DNA of 21,991 nt, taken from the IMG/VR virus record IMGVR_UViG_3300044613_001217, positions 1-21,991 of that record; one strand, written 5' to 3'. The stretch comes from a virus. The notes beneath the pieces are model-generated. The model ran no database searches, was not told where the DNA came from, and was given only the letters and a program-made list of their open reading frames with translations. The position numbers and the translations under genes were made by a program. This document shows, piece by piece, positions 1-6,090 of the stretch; the first letter of the stretch is position 1; each line of letters begins with the position of its first letter.

Positions 1-1
1 G

Positions 2-763
2 TTCACCACAATGCAAGCAGCGTTTAATAACCTCGCTTCTGGCGACATCATTTACTTTGTTGGTAAAGTAACTGAGTCCCTGACGACCCCGGTTCAGGTA
101 TTTGACGTAACCATCGTTGGTTGCGGAAACCTACCCCGTACCGCAGACGCAACCCCAACGGGCGGAAACTATGCCGCTTCTTCGTGGACAAGTGCTTCTG
201 CATCGTCACCTGCCTTAACGATTATTCAGCAAGGCTGGCGTTTAATTAACATTTTCTACACCGCTCCTGCTACTGCCGCTGCCGTTCAGTTATTCCGTAA
301 TGGCGGTGCTGGTAACGCAGAGCGTGATGCTTCTCACGCAAACATCGTTGGTTGCCACTTTAGCGGCGGTCAGAACCACATTGAGTTTAACGGTGGTTTG
401 ACTAACGTAGTGATTACCGGATGTAAATTCAACGGTTCCACCGGTGCGGCTCTGAAAAATACCACGGGTGCTGGCATTGGAACGAACTATATTTTTACAA
501 TTGCTAATAATATTTTCCAAGGTTGCGCAAGCAATATTATTGTTCCTACAAACCAAGCAAGCATTACTGGAAATACAATTGGTGCGTTTACAACTTCCGG
601 AATTAGTCTTACCGGCGGTGTTGGTAAAAACTCCGTTTTCGGTAATCAGTTGGCGGGGACATACTCAATTGCTGGCGGATATGTATCTGCTAATGCCGAT
701 GACTCTTGGTTTGGTAATTTTGCTGATGTATCCGGTGGTATTACCCAAGCCGATCCTGCTTAA
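2..763 (+). CDS. Beta-helix virion/tail protein, 5'-partial
   Basis: The reading frame is open to the left window edge, and the first ATG (position 11) has no visible ribosome binding site, so the N-terminus probably lies outside the window. The visible 254 residues are rich in Gly, Asn, Thr and Ile. They carry repeated short strands of the type IVGCHFSGG, VVITGCKFNG, FTIANNIFQGC and SITGNTIG, the rung pattern of a right-handed parallel beta-helix (pectate-lyase-like fold). In phages this fold is typical of tailspikes and other host-contact or baseplate proteins. No catalytic residues for a glycan lyase or hydrolase can be pointed to. A GC-rich hairpin follows the stop. The structural call is fairly secure; the exact role in the virion is inferred. 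Confidence 0.7.
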   Translation, partial: FTTMQAAFNNLASGDIIYFVGKVTESLTTPVQVFDVTIVGCGNLPRTADATPTGGNYAASSWTSASASSPALTIIQQGWRLINIFYTAPATAAAVQLFRNGGAGNAERDASHANIVGCHFSGGQNHIEFNGGLTNVVITGCKFNGSTGAALKNTTGAGIGTNYIFTIANNIFQGCASNIIVPTNQASITGNTIGAFTTSGISLTGGVGKNSVFGNQLAGTYSIAGGYVSANADDSWFGNFADVSGGITQADPA

Positions 764-776
764 TTAGCGTGATCAT

Positions 777-794
777 GGGGGGCTTCGGCCCCCC
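777..794 (+). terminator. GC hairpin with TTCG tetraloop
   Basis: A perfect 7-bp stem (GGGGGGC/GCCCCCC) closes a TTCG loop, giving the very stable cUUCGg tetraloop in RNA. It lies between the stop at 763 and the ribosome binding site of the next gene. No run of T follows it, so it is either a weak or factor-assisted terminator or an mRNA-stabilising/processing hairpin. It is the only clear hairpin of this strength I noticed between genes in the window. Confidence 0.6.
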
Positions 795-816
795 TACTTA
801 ACCACGGAGAACAAAG

Positions 817-1131
817 ATGGCAACAATGCAATATGATATATTTGCGACGCAGCCGCTAACGACTACTGGAGATTTTAAAGATCAAAACAGTAACGATATT
901 AATCGGACTCGTATCAAGACCGTGTATGCGATTAATGGTGCAAGTGCTGGTTCTGTCGTTATTCGTGAAGGTGGTTCTGGCGGTAGCATTGTACTTACTG
1001 TAGACACCGCTGCAAGCGGTACGGCTGGATACACCATCATTCCTTTGCCGGGTGAAGGTATTCTAGTCAAAACCGGTACGCTACACGGTACCGTTACAAA
1101 CACAACTTCAATGGTACTTTTCTACGGATAA
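817..1131 (+). CDS. Small putative virion protein
   Basis: This 104-residue protein has no signal peptide or membrane segment. It is Thr/Gly/Ser-rich with alternating hydrophobic residues (SVVIREGGSGG, IVLTVDTAASG, GILVKTGTLHGTV), which suggests an all-beta fold like small phage decoration or structural proteins. A GGAGA ribosome binding site lies 6 bases upstream of the ATG. The gene sits just after the hairpin and 7 bases before the glycosyltransferase gene. I do not recognise a named family; virion association is inferred from composition and position. Confidence 0.55.
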   Translation: MATMQYDIFATQPLTTTGDFKDQNSNDINRTRIKTVYAINGASAGSVVIREGGSGGSIVLTVDTAASGTAGYTIIPLPGEGILVKTGTLHGTVTNTTSMVLFYG

Positions 1132-1138
1132 CCAAAAA

Positions 1139-1876
1139 ATGCAAAATCAAAAAGGTTACACGTTGGCAGGCCGCAAGGTGTTTTTTGGCATCCCTGCTTA
1201 CGACCACAAAGTTTCACTCAAACAAGCCATCTCGTTGATGCGTTTTGCTCAAATTGCTCCGCAACATGGGATTGACATTACGATTGGAAGTATTTGTGGG
1301 TGTTCCGTGGTATCACGGGCACGTAATCTTTTAGTTCAGGACTTTTTAGAGTCTGACGCAACGGAGTTGATGTTTATTGACTCGGATATTAACTTCCAAC
1401 CAGAAGACGTTATCCGTTTGCTGGCTTGGGTCTCTGAGCCAAACATTGATATTGCTGCTGGTATCCCGTGCGCCCGTAAGGTAGAGAAGACCTACATTGT
1501 TACGCTAGATGAAGATGGAAATGGCGTCACGATGAACGGCATGGGACTGGTACGTGCCCAGCGTGTTGCTACTGCCTTTATGATGATTAAGCGTGAAGTC
1601 ATTGAGAAGTTGGTTAAAGACAACCCTCAGTGGAATTACTGGGATGACAAGACCCAGCGCACACTGTCCGCGATATTTGACTTTGCCGTAAAGGACAACT
1701 CTTACGTAGGTGAAGACTACCTGTTCTGTGACCGCGCCCGTGCAGATGGGTTCCAAGTCTGGGTAGACCCAACAATCAAACTAGGCCATATGGGCGTACA
1801 AGAGTACGAAGGGGACTTTGGAAACGAAGCCTTCTACCCACGGCTTGTTAAAGACGAGAAGATTGCAAATGGTTAA
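1139..1876 (+). CDS. GT-A-fold glycosyltransferase
   Basis: This 245-residue protein has the layout of family-2/GT-A nucleotide-sugar transferases. An N-terminal strand (KVFFGIPAYD, 13-22) is followed by SRARN (59-63), a hydrophobic strand ending in the metal- and nucleotide-binding DSD motif (81-83, in MFIDSDINF), an acidic GEDYLFCDR segment (191-199) and a late His in LGHMG (H217). These match a divalent-metal-dependent transferase that moves a sugar from a nucleotide donor to an acceptor. There is no membrane anchor, so it should act in the cytoplasm. It lies among virion genes and overlaps the next gene by 8 bases, which suggests late expression. Possible acceptors are a virion protein, modified DNA or a cell-surface precursor; the sequence does not decide this. 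Confidence 0.75.
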   Translation: MQNQKGYTLAGRKVFFGIPAYDHKVSLKQAISLMRFAQIAPQHGIDITIGSICGCSVVSRARNLLVQDFLESDATELMFIDSDINFQPEDVIRLLAWVSEPNIDIAAGIPCARKVEKTYIVTLDEDGNGVTMNGMGLVRAQRVATAFMMIKREVIEKLVKDNPQWNYWDDKTQRTLSAIFDFAVKDNSYVGEDYLFCDRARADGFQVWVDPTIKLGHMGVQEYEGDFGNEAFYPRLVKDEKIANG

Positions 1877-2123
1877 GACTCCTGCGTGGCAACGCAAAGA
1901 GGGTAAGAACCCAAAAGGTGGGCTAAACGCTAAGGGGAGGGCATCGTATAACGCTGCTAACCCCGGTAAGCCCGGCTTGAAGGCCCCGCAGCCAGAAGGT
2001 GGCTCGCGCAAAAAATCATTCTGTGCCCGCATGACGGGTATGAAAAAGAAGTTAACTAGCGCCAAAACCGCTAACGATCCAAACAGCCGTATCAACAAGA
2101 GCCTACGGGCGTGGAAGTGCTGA
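1869..2123 (+). CDS. Small basic conserved phage protein (DUF6321-like)
   Basis: The protein has 84 residues. The start chosen is the ATG at 1869 (MVKTPAWQRKEGKNPKGG); an earlier in-frame ATG at 1818 lies deep inside the glycosyltransferase gene. It is rich in Lys, Arg, Gly, Asn and Pro, with segments GGLNAKGRASYN, CARMTGMKKKL, ANDPNSRINKSL and a C-terminal RAWKC. I recall similar small proteins in many phages, tentatively filed as DUF6321, with no known function. Its basic, low-hydrophobic composition fits nucleic-acid or virion-interior binding, but that is inference. It is translationally coupled to the glycosyltransferase by an 8-base overlap. Confidence 0.7.
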   Translation: MVKTPAWQRKEGKNPKGGLNAKGRASYNAANPGKPGLKAPQPEGGSRKKSFCARMTGMKKKLTSAKTANDPNSRINKSLRAWKC

Positions 2124-2124
2124 T

Positions 2125-2358
2125 ATGGAGATGATGCTTTGGAATATGGTGTTGACAGTATTGCTGGGTGTCTTGGCCTATGTTGGGCATGAGAAGGCAT
2201 CTGAGATACAGAGACTCAACATTTTGATTAACAAAACTAGAGAAGAGGTGGCCCGTGATAACGTCACTCAAGCAGAAATGGACAAACTTGTTGACCACAT
2301 TGACCAACGGTTTAACAAACTTGAAGCAAAAATTGATCTCCTTATGCAAAAGGGGTAA
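2125..2358 (+). CDS. Membrane-anchored coiled-coil small protein
   Basis: The protein has 77 residues. Residues 4-20 (MLWNMVLTVLLGVLAYV) form a hydrophobic N-terminal segment, probably one membrane helix. The rest is charged and heptad-like (EIQRLNILINKTREE, DKLVDHIDQRFNKLEAKIDLLM), consistent with a coiled coil. Such an arrangement occurs in small phage inner-membrane or spanin-like proteins, but this gene is far from the lysis genes and lacks a second component, so I do not call it a spanin. The start at 2125 follows the previous stop by one base; ATGs at 2131 and 2134 are alternatives. Confidence 0.55.
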   Translation: MEMMLWNMVLTVLLGVLAYVGHEKASEIQRLNILINKTREEVARDNVTQAEMDKLVDHIDQRFNKLEAKIDLLMQKG

Positions 2359-2361
2359 GTG

Positions 2362-2625
2362 ATGGCTGAAGAATCCACACGCACGAAGATGATTCGTGAA
2401 ACCAAGGTTGACGATGACATGCCTATGGTTAAGAAAGCCGTCCGTGCTGTAACCCTTGGGGCAAGCAAGTTGGCTGACAAGATGGGTTTTACTCAGGAAA
2501 AAGAGTATTCGGATAAATCCAAAGAGGAAGTCGTTAAAAAACGTGCTGGTGGTACGGTATCTTCGGCTTCCAAACGTGCCGATGGCTGCGCTACTAAAGG
2601 TAAAACTCGCGGAAGGATGGTGTGA
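2362..2625 (+). CDS. Small basic protein with SASKRADG C-terminal module (copy 1)
   Basis: The protein has 87 residues. The ATG at 2362 is preferred over the GTG at 2359 because an AGGGG site sits 6 bases upstream. The N-terminal part is mixed-charge (TRTKMIRETKVDDDMPMVKKAVRAVTLG), and the protein ends in the first copy of the module SASKRADGCATKGKTRGRMV, placed exactly at the C-terminus. The N-terminal part is unrelated to those of the other module-bearing proteins downstream. Function unknown. The module is strongly basic and carries no known enzymatic motif. Confidence 0.65.
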   Translation: MAEESTRTKMIRETKVDDDMPMVKKAVRAVTLGASKLADKMGFTQEKEYSDKSKEEVVKKRAGGTVSSASKRADGCATKGKTRGRMV

Positions 2626-2626
2626 G

Positions 2627-2935
2627 ATGGGCTTAAAAATGGAAGATATTTCGCCTTTAGCCGCGATGATTTCCGGTAAAGGTGGTATGGGCAAGGCTAT
2701 GCGCCAAGGTTTTGGTGGAATAGCCCCAATGATGATTGCCCGTAGTGGGTATAAGGACGAGGAAGAAGAGCGTCGAGCGCAAGAACAAGCCGCTGCGGAA
2801 CAAGCCGCTGCTGAAGGCGGCATGAAAAAAGGTGGTAAGGTTAAAAAAATGGCTAAAGGGGGTTCAGTTGGTTCGGCTTCTAAGCGTGCTGATGGGGTTG
2901 CTACTCGTGGCAAAACCCGTGGACGGATGGTGTAG
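2627..2935 (+). CDS. Small basic protein with SASKRADG module (copy 2)
   Basis: The protein has 102 residues. The frame is open upstream to 2456, but the ATG at 2627 (MGLKMEDISPL) is chosen: GGAAGGA lies about 9 bases upstream and the previous gene ends at 2625. It has a Gly/Met-rich N-terminal part (AAMISGKGGMGKAMRQGFGG), then an acidic-to-Ala/Gln helix with two EQAAA units (52-63), a KKGG linker (GGMKKGGKVKKMAKGG) and the C-terminal module. The Ala/Gln plus KKGG stretch is shared almost exactly with the gene at 3146, pointing to a local duplication or recombination. Function unknown. Confidence 0.65.
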   Translation: MGLKMEDISPLAAMISGKGGMGKAMRQGFGGIAPMMIARSGYKDEEEERRAQEQAAAEQAAAEGGMKKGGKVKKMAKGGSVGSASKRADGVATRGKTRGRMV

Positions 2936-2936
2936 C

Positions 2937-3146
2937 GTGGATGCTTTAAAGGCCCTTAGTATTTTGTCTAACTTTATACCTAGAAAGCCGCCTTCACCTT
3001 TTGCAAAAGAGGAAAAGAAGGAAGACAAAAAGGAAGAGAAGAAGGAAGAGCCAGAAAAGAAACGCTCCGGTGGGATAGTTGGTTCTGCTTCCAAACGGGC
3101 CGACGGTATTGCTCAACGAGGTAAGACTAAGGGAAGGATTGTGTAA
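2937..3146 (+). CDS. Small Lys/Glu-rich protein with SASKRADG module (copy 3)
   Basis: The protein has 69 residues and starts at a GTG (2937), one base after the previous stop. The in-frame ATG further upstream (2832) lies inside the preceding gene and encodes an unrelated shadow sequence. Domains: a short hydrophobic start (DALKALSILSNFIP), a Pro stretch, then a highly charged Lys/Glu run (about residues 26-46, units of EEKKEDKKEE type) and the C-terminal module GSASKRADGIAQRGKTKGR. The charged run is probably a single helix or disordered. Function unknown. Confidence 0.6.
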   Translation: MDALKALSILSNFIPRKPPSPFAKEEKKEDKKEEKKEEPEKKRSGGIVGSASKRADGIAQRGKTKGRIV

Positions 3147-3394
3147 TGGAATTAAAAGATCTTGCTAATTACGGATCCTTTGGTGCTGCCGTTCCGGGAA
3201 TGTCGCGTTCTCTTAAAAAAGAGGCTGACAAATACCAGAATGAGGAAAAAAAACGCCGAATGGAAGAACAAGCCGCTGCTGAACAAGCCGCTGCTCAAGG
3301 TATGAAAAAAGGTGGCAAGGTAAAAATGTCCACTGCCTCTAAGCGGGCTGATGGTATTGCTACCAAGGGTAAAACGAAAGGCCGGATCGTTTAA
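3146..3394 (+). CDS. Small basic protein with SASKRADG module (copy 4)
   Basis: The protein has 82 residues; its ATG overlaps the previous stop by one base (TAATG). The N-terminus (MELKDLANYGSFGAAVPGMS) is followed by a charged helix with the same EEQAAAEQAAA unit as the gene at 2627, then MKKGGKVKM and the C-terminal module TASKRADGIATKGKTKGR. Apart from the Ala/Gln unit, linker and module, its sequence is unrelated to its neighbours. Function unknown. Confidence 0.65.
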   Translation: MELKDLANYGSFGAAVPGMSRSLKKEADKYQNEEKKRRMEEQAAAEQAAAQGMKKGGKVKMSTASKRADGIATKGKTKGRIV

Positions 3395-4068
3395 TGTATT
3401 TGACAAGCAACATTCCGTATTTTAAATGTTGGGTTAGAAAAGAGTTTACAAATGGGCATCAGGGTTATCACGGGGAGTATGTACACGCATTAGCAGTAGC
3501 AGTAACGACCATCCCTGATAGGTGTCTTAGTTTTCAAGTCATATTTACTGGGTGTGAAGCAGATGATGGTAGTCAACCAAATGTACATGGCGGTGCGATG
3601 TGGGCAAGGATGCCGATTACCGCTTTGGTTGGGGACATACCGCTTGAGCAATGGCCTGAGCGTATGCAAACCCATCTGGCACAGCCTTGGGACTGTAGTT
3701 CGTATAACCACGGGGTTGTTAAAATTGATCGGGCGCAACCCTCTCCGTGGCTTTGTAAAATTAATAACGAGTTTCACACTGGGCGGTATCTGTTCACGGT
3801 TGACTATGCTGAGAGCGAGGTTTCAGAAGACCCGTCCCAGCATAAACAAAGCCATGTGCTTATACTGACTGATGCAGGAAAATGGACAGGAAATATAGTG
3901 GCACTACCGAATAATCGAGTGCGAGTTACCAGCCCAGCGTATTGGGTTACTGGGCAAGGAGCGCCTGATTTTAAACCCAGCCAATGGATTCATTGTGCAG
4001 AGCAGGATGATTCGTACATGGACCCAGAGGTAACTTTTAATAACTTGTATAAGGAGTCTAAGAAATGA
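3394..4068 (+). CDS. Uncharacterised phage protein
   Basis: This 224-residue soluble protein has no signal peptide or membrane helix. It is unusually rich in aromatic residues, His and Pro, with stretches such as YFKCWVRKEFTNGHQGYHG, CLSFQVIFTGCEADDG, GGAMWARMPI, PWDCSSYNHGVVKID and SQWIHCAEQDDSYMDPEV. The length and mixed beta pattern suggest a folded globular domain. I do not recognise a catalytic motif. It starts on a TAATG overlap and ends in an ATGATGA overlap with the next gene, so it is translated with the small basic genes around it. It may be a virion or maturation component; this is a guess from position. Confidence 0.6.
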   Translation: MYLTSNIPYFKCWVRKEFTNGHQGYHGEYVHALAVAVTTIPDRCLSFQVIFTGCEADDGSQPNVHGGAMWARMPITALVGDIPLEQWPERMQTHLAQPWDCSSYNHGVVKIDRAQPSPWLCKINNEFHTGRYLFTVDYAESEVSEDPSQHKQSHVLILTDAGKWTGNIVALPNNRVRVTSPAYWVTGQGAPDFKPSQWIHCAEQDDSYMDPEVTFNNLYKESKK

Positions 4069-4370
4069 TGAAGTCCAAAATGATGGCTGGTGGTGGGATG
4101 ATGAAAAAAATGGCTGCTGGTGGTATGCCGATGGGGCCAGATGGTAAGCCTACTTTTGTTGGTGATGGCAAAGGCAAGATGGCTAAAGGTGGTATGACAA
4201 AGATGGCTGCTGCTGGCGGTATGATGTCTAAGATGAAGGCCGGTGGCGGTGTCATGTCCAAGATGAAAACTAGCGGCGGTGCTTCTAGCGCCTCTAAGCG
4301 AGCCGACGGTGTTGCTATAAAAGGCAAAACCAAGGGCAAACTTCTTGCTAAGGGCGGCATGACCAAATGA
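4065..4370 (+). CDS. Met/Lys/Gly repeat protein with SASKRADG module (copy 5)
   Basis: The protein has 101 residues. The ATG at 4065 has AAGGAG 8 bases upstream and overlaps the previous gene's stop. About the first 72 residues are a degenerate repeat of Met, Lys and Gly (MMKSKMMAGGG, MMKKMAAGG, MAKGGMTKMAAAGG, MMSKMKAGGGV, MSKMKTSGG). The shared module follows (GASSASKRADGVAIKGKTKGK) and then a short tail LLAKGGMTK. No hydrophobic core is evident, so it is probably disordered and strongly cationic. Binding to nucleic acid or to acidic virion surfaces is plausible but unproven. Confidence 0.65.
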   Translation: MMKSKMMAGGGMMKKMAAGGMPMGPDGKPTFVGDGKGKMAKGGMTKMAAAGGMMSKMKAGGGVMSKMKTSGGASSASKRADGVAIKGKTKGKLLAKGGMTK

Positions 4371-4648
4371 GATCTAGCCGGGGAATGGGGATTATCAACC
4401 CCTCTAAAATGCCGAAGGCCAAGACGATTATCCGCAAGGATGATCCGAACAAGGTCAAGATGTATGCTAAGGGCGGTGAGTCCAAGGTAAACGAGGCTGG
4501 TAATTACACCAAACCCGGTATGCGTAAGGCTATATTTGAGCGGATTAAGGCTGGCGGTAAGGGGGGTGCTCCGGGTCAATGGAGTGCCCGTAAGGCCCAG
4601 ATGATGGCTCTTCAGTACAAGAAAGCAGGCGGTGGGTACAAGGATTAG
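4367..4648 (+). CDS. Small basic protein, DUF5872-like C-terminus
   Basis: The protein has 93 residues and starts in an ATGA overlap with the previous gene. The first half is basic and flexible (INPSKMPKAKTIIRKDD, KMYAKGGESKV). The second half reads NYTKPGMRKAIFERIKAGG, then KGGAPGQWSARKAQMMALQY and KKAGGGYKD. The YTKP...R..I...I.AG.KGG.PGQWSARKAQ pattern is one I recall from a small domain of unknown function seen in phages and large eukaryotic viruses (tentatively DUF5872). Its role is unknown; the basic helix with GQWSARKAQ could bind nucleic acid. The match is by memory of the motif. Confidence 0.65.
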   Translation: MRSSRGMGIINPSKMPKAKTIIRKDDPNKVKMYAKGGESKVNEAGNYTKPGMRKAIFERIKAGGKGGAPGQWSARKAQMMALQYKKAGGGYKD

Positions 4649-4808
4649 GTTTCCGGTGTACGACTCCGTAATAGATGGAAACGTATTTGACTGGTTAATT
4701 ACTACAGCCGAAGACTTTAGGAAGATTAGGCAGAGAGAACGAGATGTCGAACTTGAAAAAGCCGCAGCAAAGTCTGAAAGCATGGACTCAACAAAAGTGG
4801 AGAACTAA
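4632..4808 (+). CDS. Short overlapping ORF, hypothetical
   Basis: A 58-codon frame begins at GTG 4632 (or GTG 4656) and ends at TAA 4806-4808. It overlaps the end of the gene at 4367 and the first 65 bases of the gene at 4744. It encodes a protein-like sequence (RIRFPVYDSVIDGNVFDW, then a charged helix RKIRQRERDVELEKAAAKS). It would fill the otherwise empty 4649-4743 stretch. No clear ribosome binding site distinguishes the two possible starts. I do not recognise a family; the composition and fit to the gap are the only support. Confidence 0.4.
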   Translation: MGTRIRFPVYDSVIDGNVFDWLITTAEDFRKIRQRERDVELEKAAAKSESMDSTKVEN

Positions 4809-5007
4809 GAGTGGCAAACCTTCTACGCAAGGACCGAAGGCTACAGGGGAAAGATACCTCCCAAGCAGCGCCATCAAAGCGCTCTCCCCGCAAGAGTACG
4901 CCGCGACCACCAAAGCCAAGCGAGCCGGAAAAGCAGCCGGAAAGCAGTTCGTCGCCCAGCCTAAAGGGGTGGCTAAAAAAGTTGCTCCACATAGGAAAAT
5001 AGGATGA
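4744..5007 (+). CDS. Small basic conserved phage protein
   Basis: The protein has 87 residues, starting at the ATG at 4744 with a GA-rich ribosome binding site (GAGAGAACGAG). It is a Lys/Gln/Ala-rich soluble protein: KPQQSLKAWTQQKWRTKSG, then GPKATGERYLPSSAIKALS, PQEYAATTKAKRAGKAAGKQ and a basic end. The WTQQKWRTKSGK...GERYLP...LS..EYAATT..KR arrangement is one I recall from small conserved proteins of many marine and freshwater phages, with no known function. A different frame over 4811-5002 is open but low-complexity and is treated as a shadow. Confidence 0.7.
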   Translation: MSNLKKPQQSLKAWTQQKWRTKSGKPSTQGPKATGERYLPSSAIKALSPQEYAATTKAKRAGKAAGKQFVAQPKGVAKKVAPHRKIG

Positions 5008-5174
5008 AGAACTGGATTAAGTCAGCCATCAAAAAGCCCGGTGCATTAAGAAAGTCTTTGGGGGTCAAGGCTGGTGAGAAGATCCCAGCCAAAAAACTTG
5101 CCAAAGCGGCTAAAGCCCCGGGTAAACTAGGTCAACGTGCCCGTTTGGCACAAACACTTAAGAAGATGAAATGA
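5004..5174 (+). CDS. Short Lys-rich conserved phage protein (KNWIKSAIKKPGALRKSLGV)
   Basis: A 56-residue gene shares an ATGA overlap with the gene before it and another ATGA overlap with the gene after it. It begins MKNWIKSAIKKPGALRK, continues SLGVKAGEKIPAKKLAKAAK and ends QRARLAQTLKKMK. This W-I-x-x-A-I-K-x-P-G-x-L pattern, followed by GEKIP..KL..AA and a Leu-rich C-terminus, is common among very short proteins of many unrelated phages. Function unknown. Strongly cationic and probably helical; possibly DNA- or capsid-associated. Confidence 0.7.
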   Translation: MKNWIKSAIKKPGALRKSLGVKAGEKIPAKKLAKAAKAPGKLGQRARLAQTLKKMK

Positions 5175-6082
5175 GCACAACCGGGACGACCACCTTTAAC
5201 CTAGACCTCAATAACCTCGTAGAAGAGGCTTTTGAGCGTTGTGGCGCCGAGTTACGCTCGGGCTACGATATGCGTACTGCCCGTCGTTCCCTTAACTTAT
5301 TAACGATTGAGTGGGCTAACCGGGGTATTAACCTGTGGACTATTGAGCAGGGATCGATCCCCATAAATCAGGGACAGATTTGTTATGCCCTACCTGTGGA
5401 TACTATTGATTTGATGGACATGGTAATCCGTACCCAGACCGGTATTAACCAGTCGGACATCAATATCAACCGGATTTCTAGCAGCACCTACTCTACGATT
5501 CCCAATAAGAACGCCCAAGGCAGGCCGATTCAGGTGTGGATTGACCGCCAGAGTGGGTATGAGAACGTCACAACCAAGACCCTAGCCACCACGATTACCT
5601 CGACTTCCAACACCATCACCTTAAGTTCCGTAGATGGGTTGAATTACGTTGGGTTCATCAAATTGGGTAACGAGACCATTGGTTATAACGAAATATCAGG
5701 GAATACCCTACAAAACTGTGTTCGTGGTGTAGATAACAGCACGGCTACTGCACATACCGCCGGGGCTATTGTGACGGTGCGAAACCTGCCCAATATCTGT
5801 GTGTGGCCTGCCCCAGACCAGTCTAATTTTTATTCCTTTGTTTACTGGCGTTTGCGCCGTATCCAAGACGCTGGTAACGGTATTAACACCGAGGACATCC
5901 CTTTCCGTATGATCCCTTGTATGGCGGCTGGATTGGCCTACTACCTGTCCCTGAAGATACCTGACGCTATGAATAGGATCGAGATGCTGAAGGCGTCCTA
6001 CGAAGAGCAGTGGGCATTAGGGTCGAGTGAAGATAGGGAAAAGGCGTCTTTGAGGTTGGCTCCACGGCAGTATTTCTACTAA
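5171..6082 (+). CDS. Head-to-tail adaptor / tail accessory factor, P22 gp4-like
   Basis: This 303-residue protein has an N-terminal helical part (VEEAFERCGAELRSGYD and TARRSLNLLTIEWANRG, residues 16-52) followed by NLWTIEQGSI and YALPVDTIDLMDMVIR. This layout is typical of phage neck proteins that bind the portal and start tail assembly (P22 gp4-like). Residues about 138-204 are a beta-rich insert (ITSTSNTITLSSVDG, GFIKLGNETIGYNEISG, CVRGVDNSTATAHTAGA) of a type seen as a repeat in other phage structural proteins. The C-terminus returns to helices (MIPCMAAGLAYYLSLKIP, MLKASYEEQWAL). No membrane segment. Adaptor role is inferred from the fold pattern and from the second adaptor-like gene at 6872. 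Confidence 0.7.
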   Translation: MSTTGTTTFNLDLNNLVEEAFERCGAELRSGYDMRTARRSLNLLTIEWANRGINLWTIEQGSIPINQGQICYALPVDTIDLMDMVIRTQTGINQSDININRISSSTYSTIPNKNAQGRPIQVWIDRQSGYENVTTKTLATTITSTSNTITLSSVDGLNYVGFIKLGNETIGYNEISGNTLQNCVRGVDNSTATAHTAGAIVTVRNLPNICVWPAPDQSNFYSFVYWRLRRIQDAGNGINTEDIPFRMIPCMAAGLAYYLSLKIPDAMNRIEMLKASYEEQWALGSSEDREKASLRLAPRQYFY

Positions 6083-6090
6083 GGTAAGCC

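Larger units (their letters stand above)
2563..4346 (+). repeat. Five dispersed copies of a 60-bp coding repeat (SASKRADG module)
   Basis: Copies lie at 2563-2622, 2873-2932, 3084-3143, 3332-3391 and 4287-4346. Each encodes 20 residues of the form (S/T)ASKRADG-x-A-x-(K/R)GKT(K/R)G(R/K). The first four sit immediately before the stop codon of four different genes; the fifth is followed by seven more residues. The DNA of the copies differs at many third positions, so the amino-acid sequence is conserved rather than freshly copied DNA. A second repeat unit (EQAAAEQAAA plus MKKGGKVK) is shared at about 2783-2847 and 3266-3327. Confidence 0.9.

Noticed and set aside
2144-2164. TTGACA sequence resembling a -35 promoter box
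   Set aside because: It lies within the membrane segment of a coding gene and no convincing -10 box at proper spacing was seen.
2456-2626. N-terminal extension of the gene at 2627
   Set aside because: The extended part is the out-of-frame reading of the previous module gene; the ATG at 2627 has a good ribosome binding site and matches the family pattern.
2092-2913. A 273-codon minus-strand ORF
   Set aside because: It spans several well-supported plus-strand genes with overlaps and ribosome binding sites, and its sequence is unlike a real protein.
2563-4346. Possible CRISPR-like or attachment-site repeats
   Set aside because: The repeats are in frame, coding, unevenly spaced and lack unique spacers of constant size; they encode a shared peptide.
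4058-4783. A 241-codon minus-strand ORF
   Set aside because: It is the antisense shadow of the Gly/Met/Lys repeat genes; its Pro/Ile/Leu-rich composition and lack of a start context fit a shadow.
4811-5002. An ORF of 63 codons overlapping the gene at 4744
   Set aside because: It is a low-complexity Ser/Pro/Lys frame that arises from the codon bias of the conserved 87-residue protein in the other frame.
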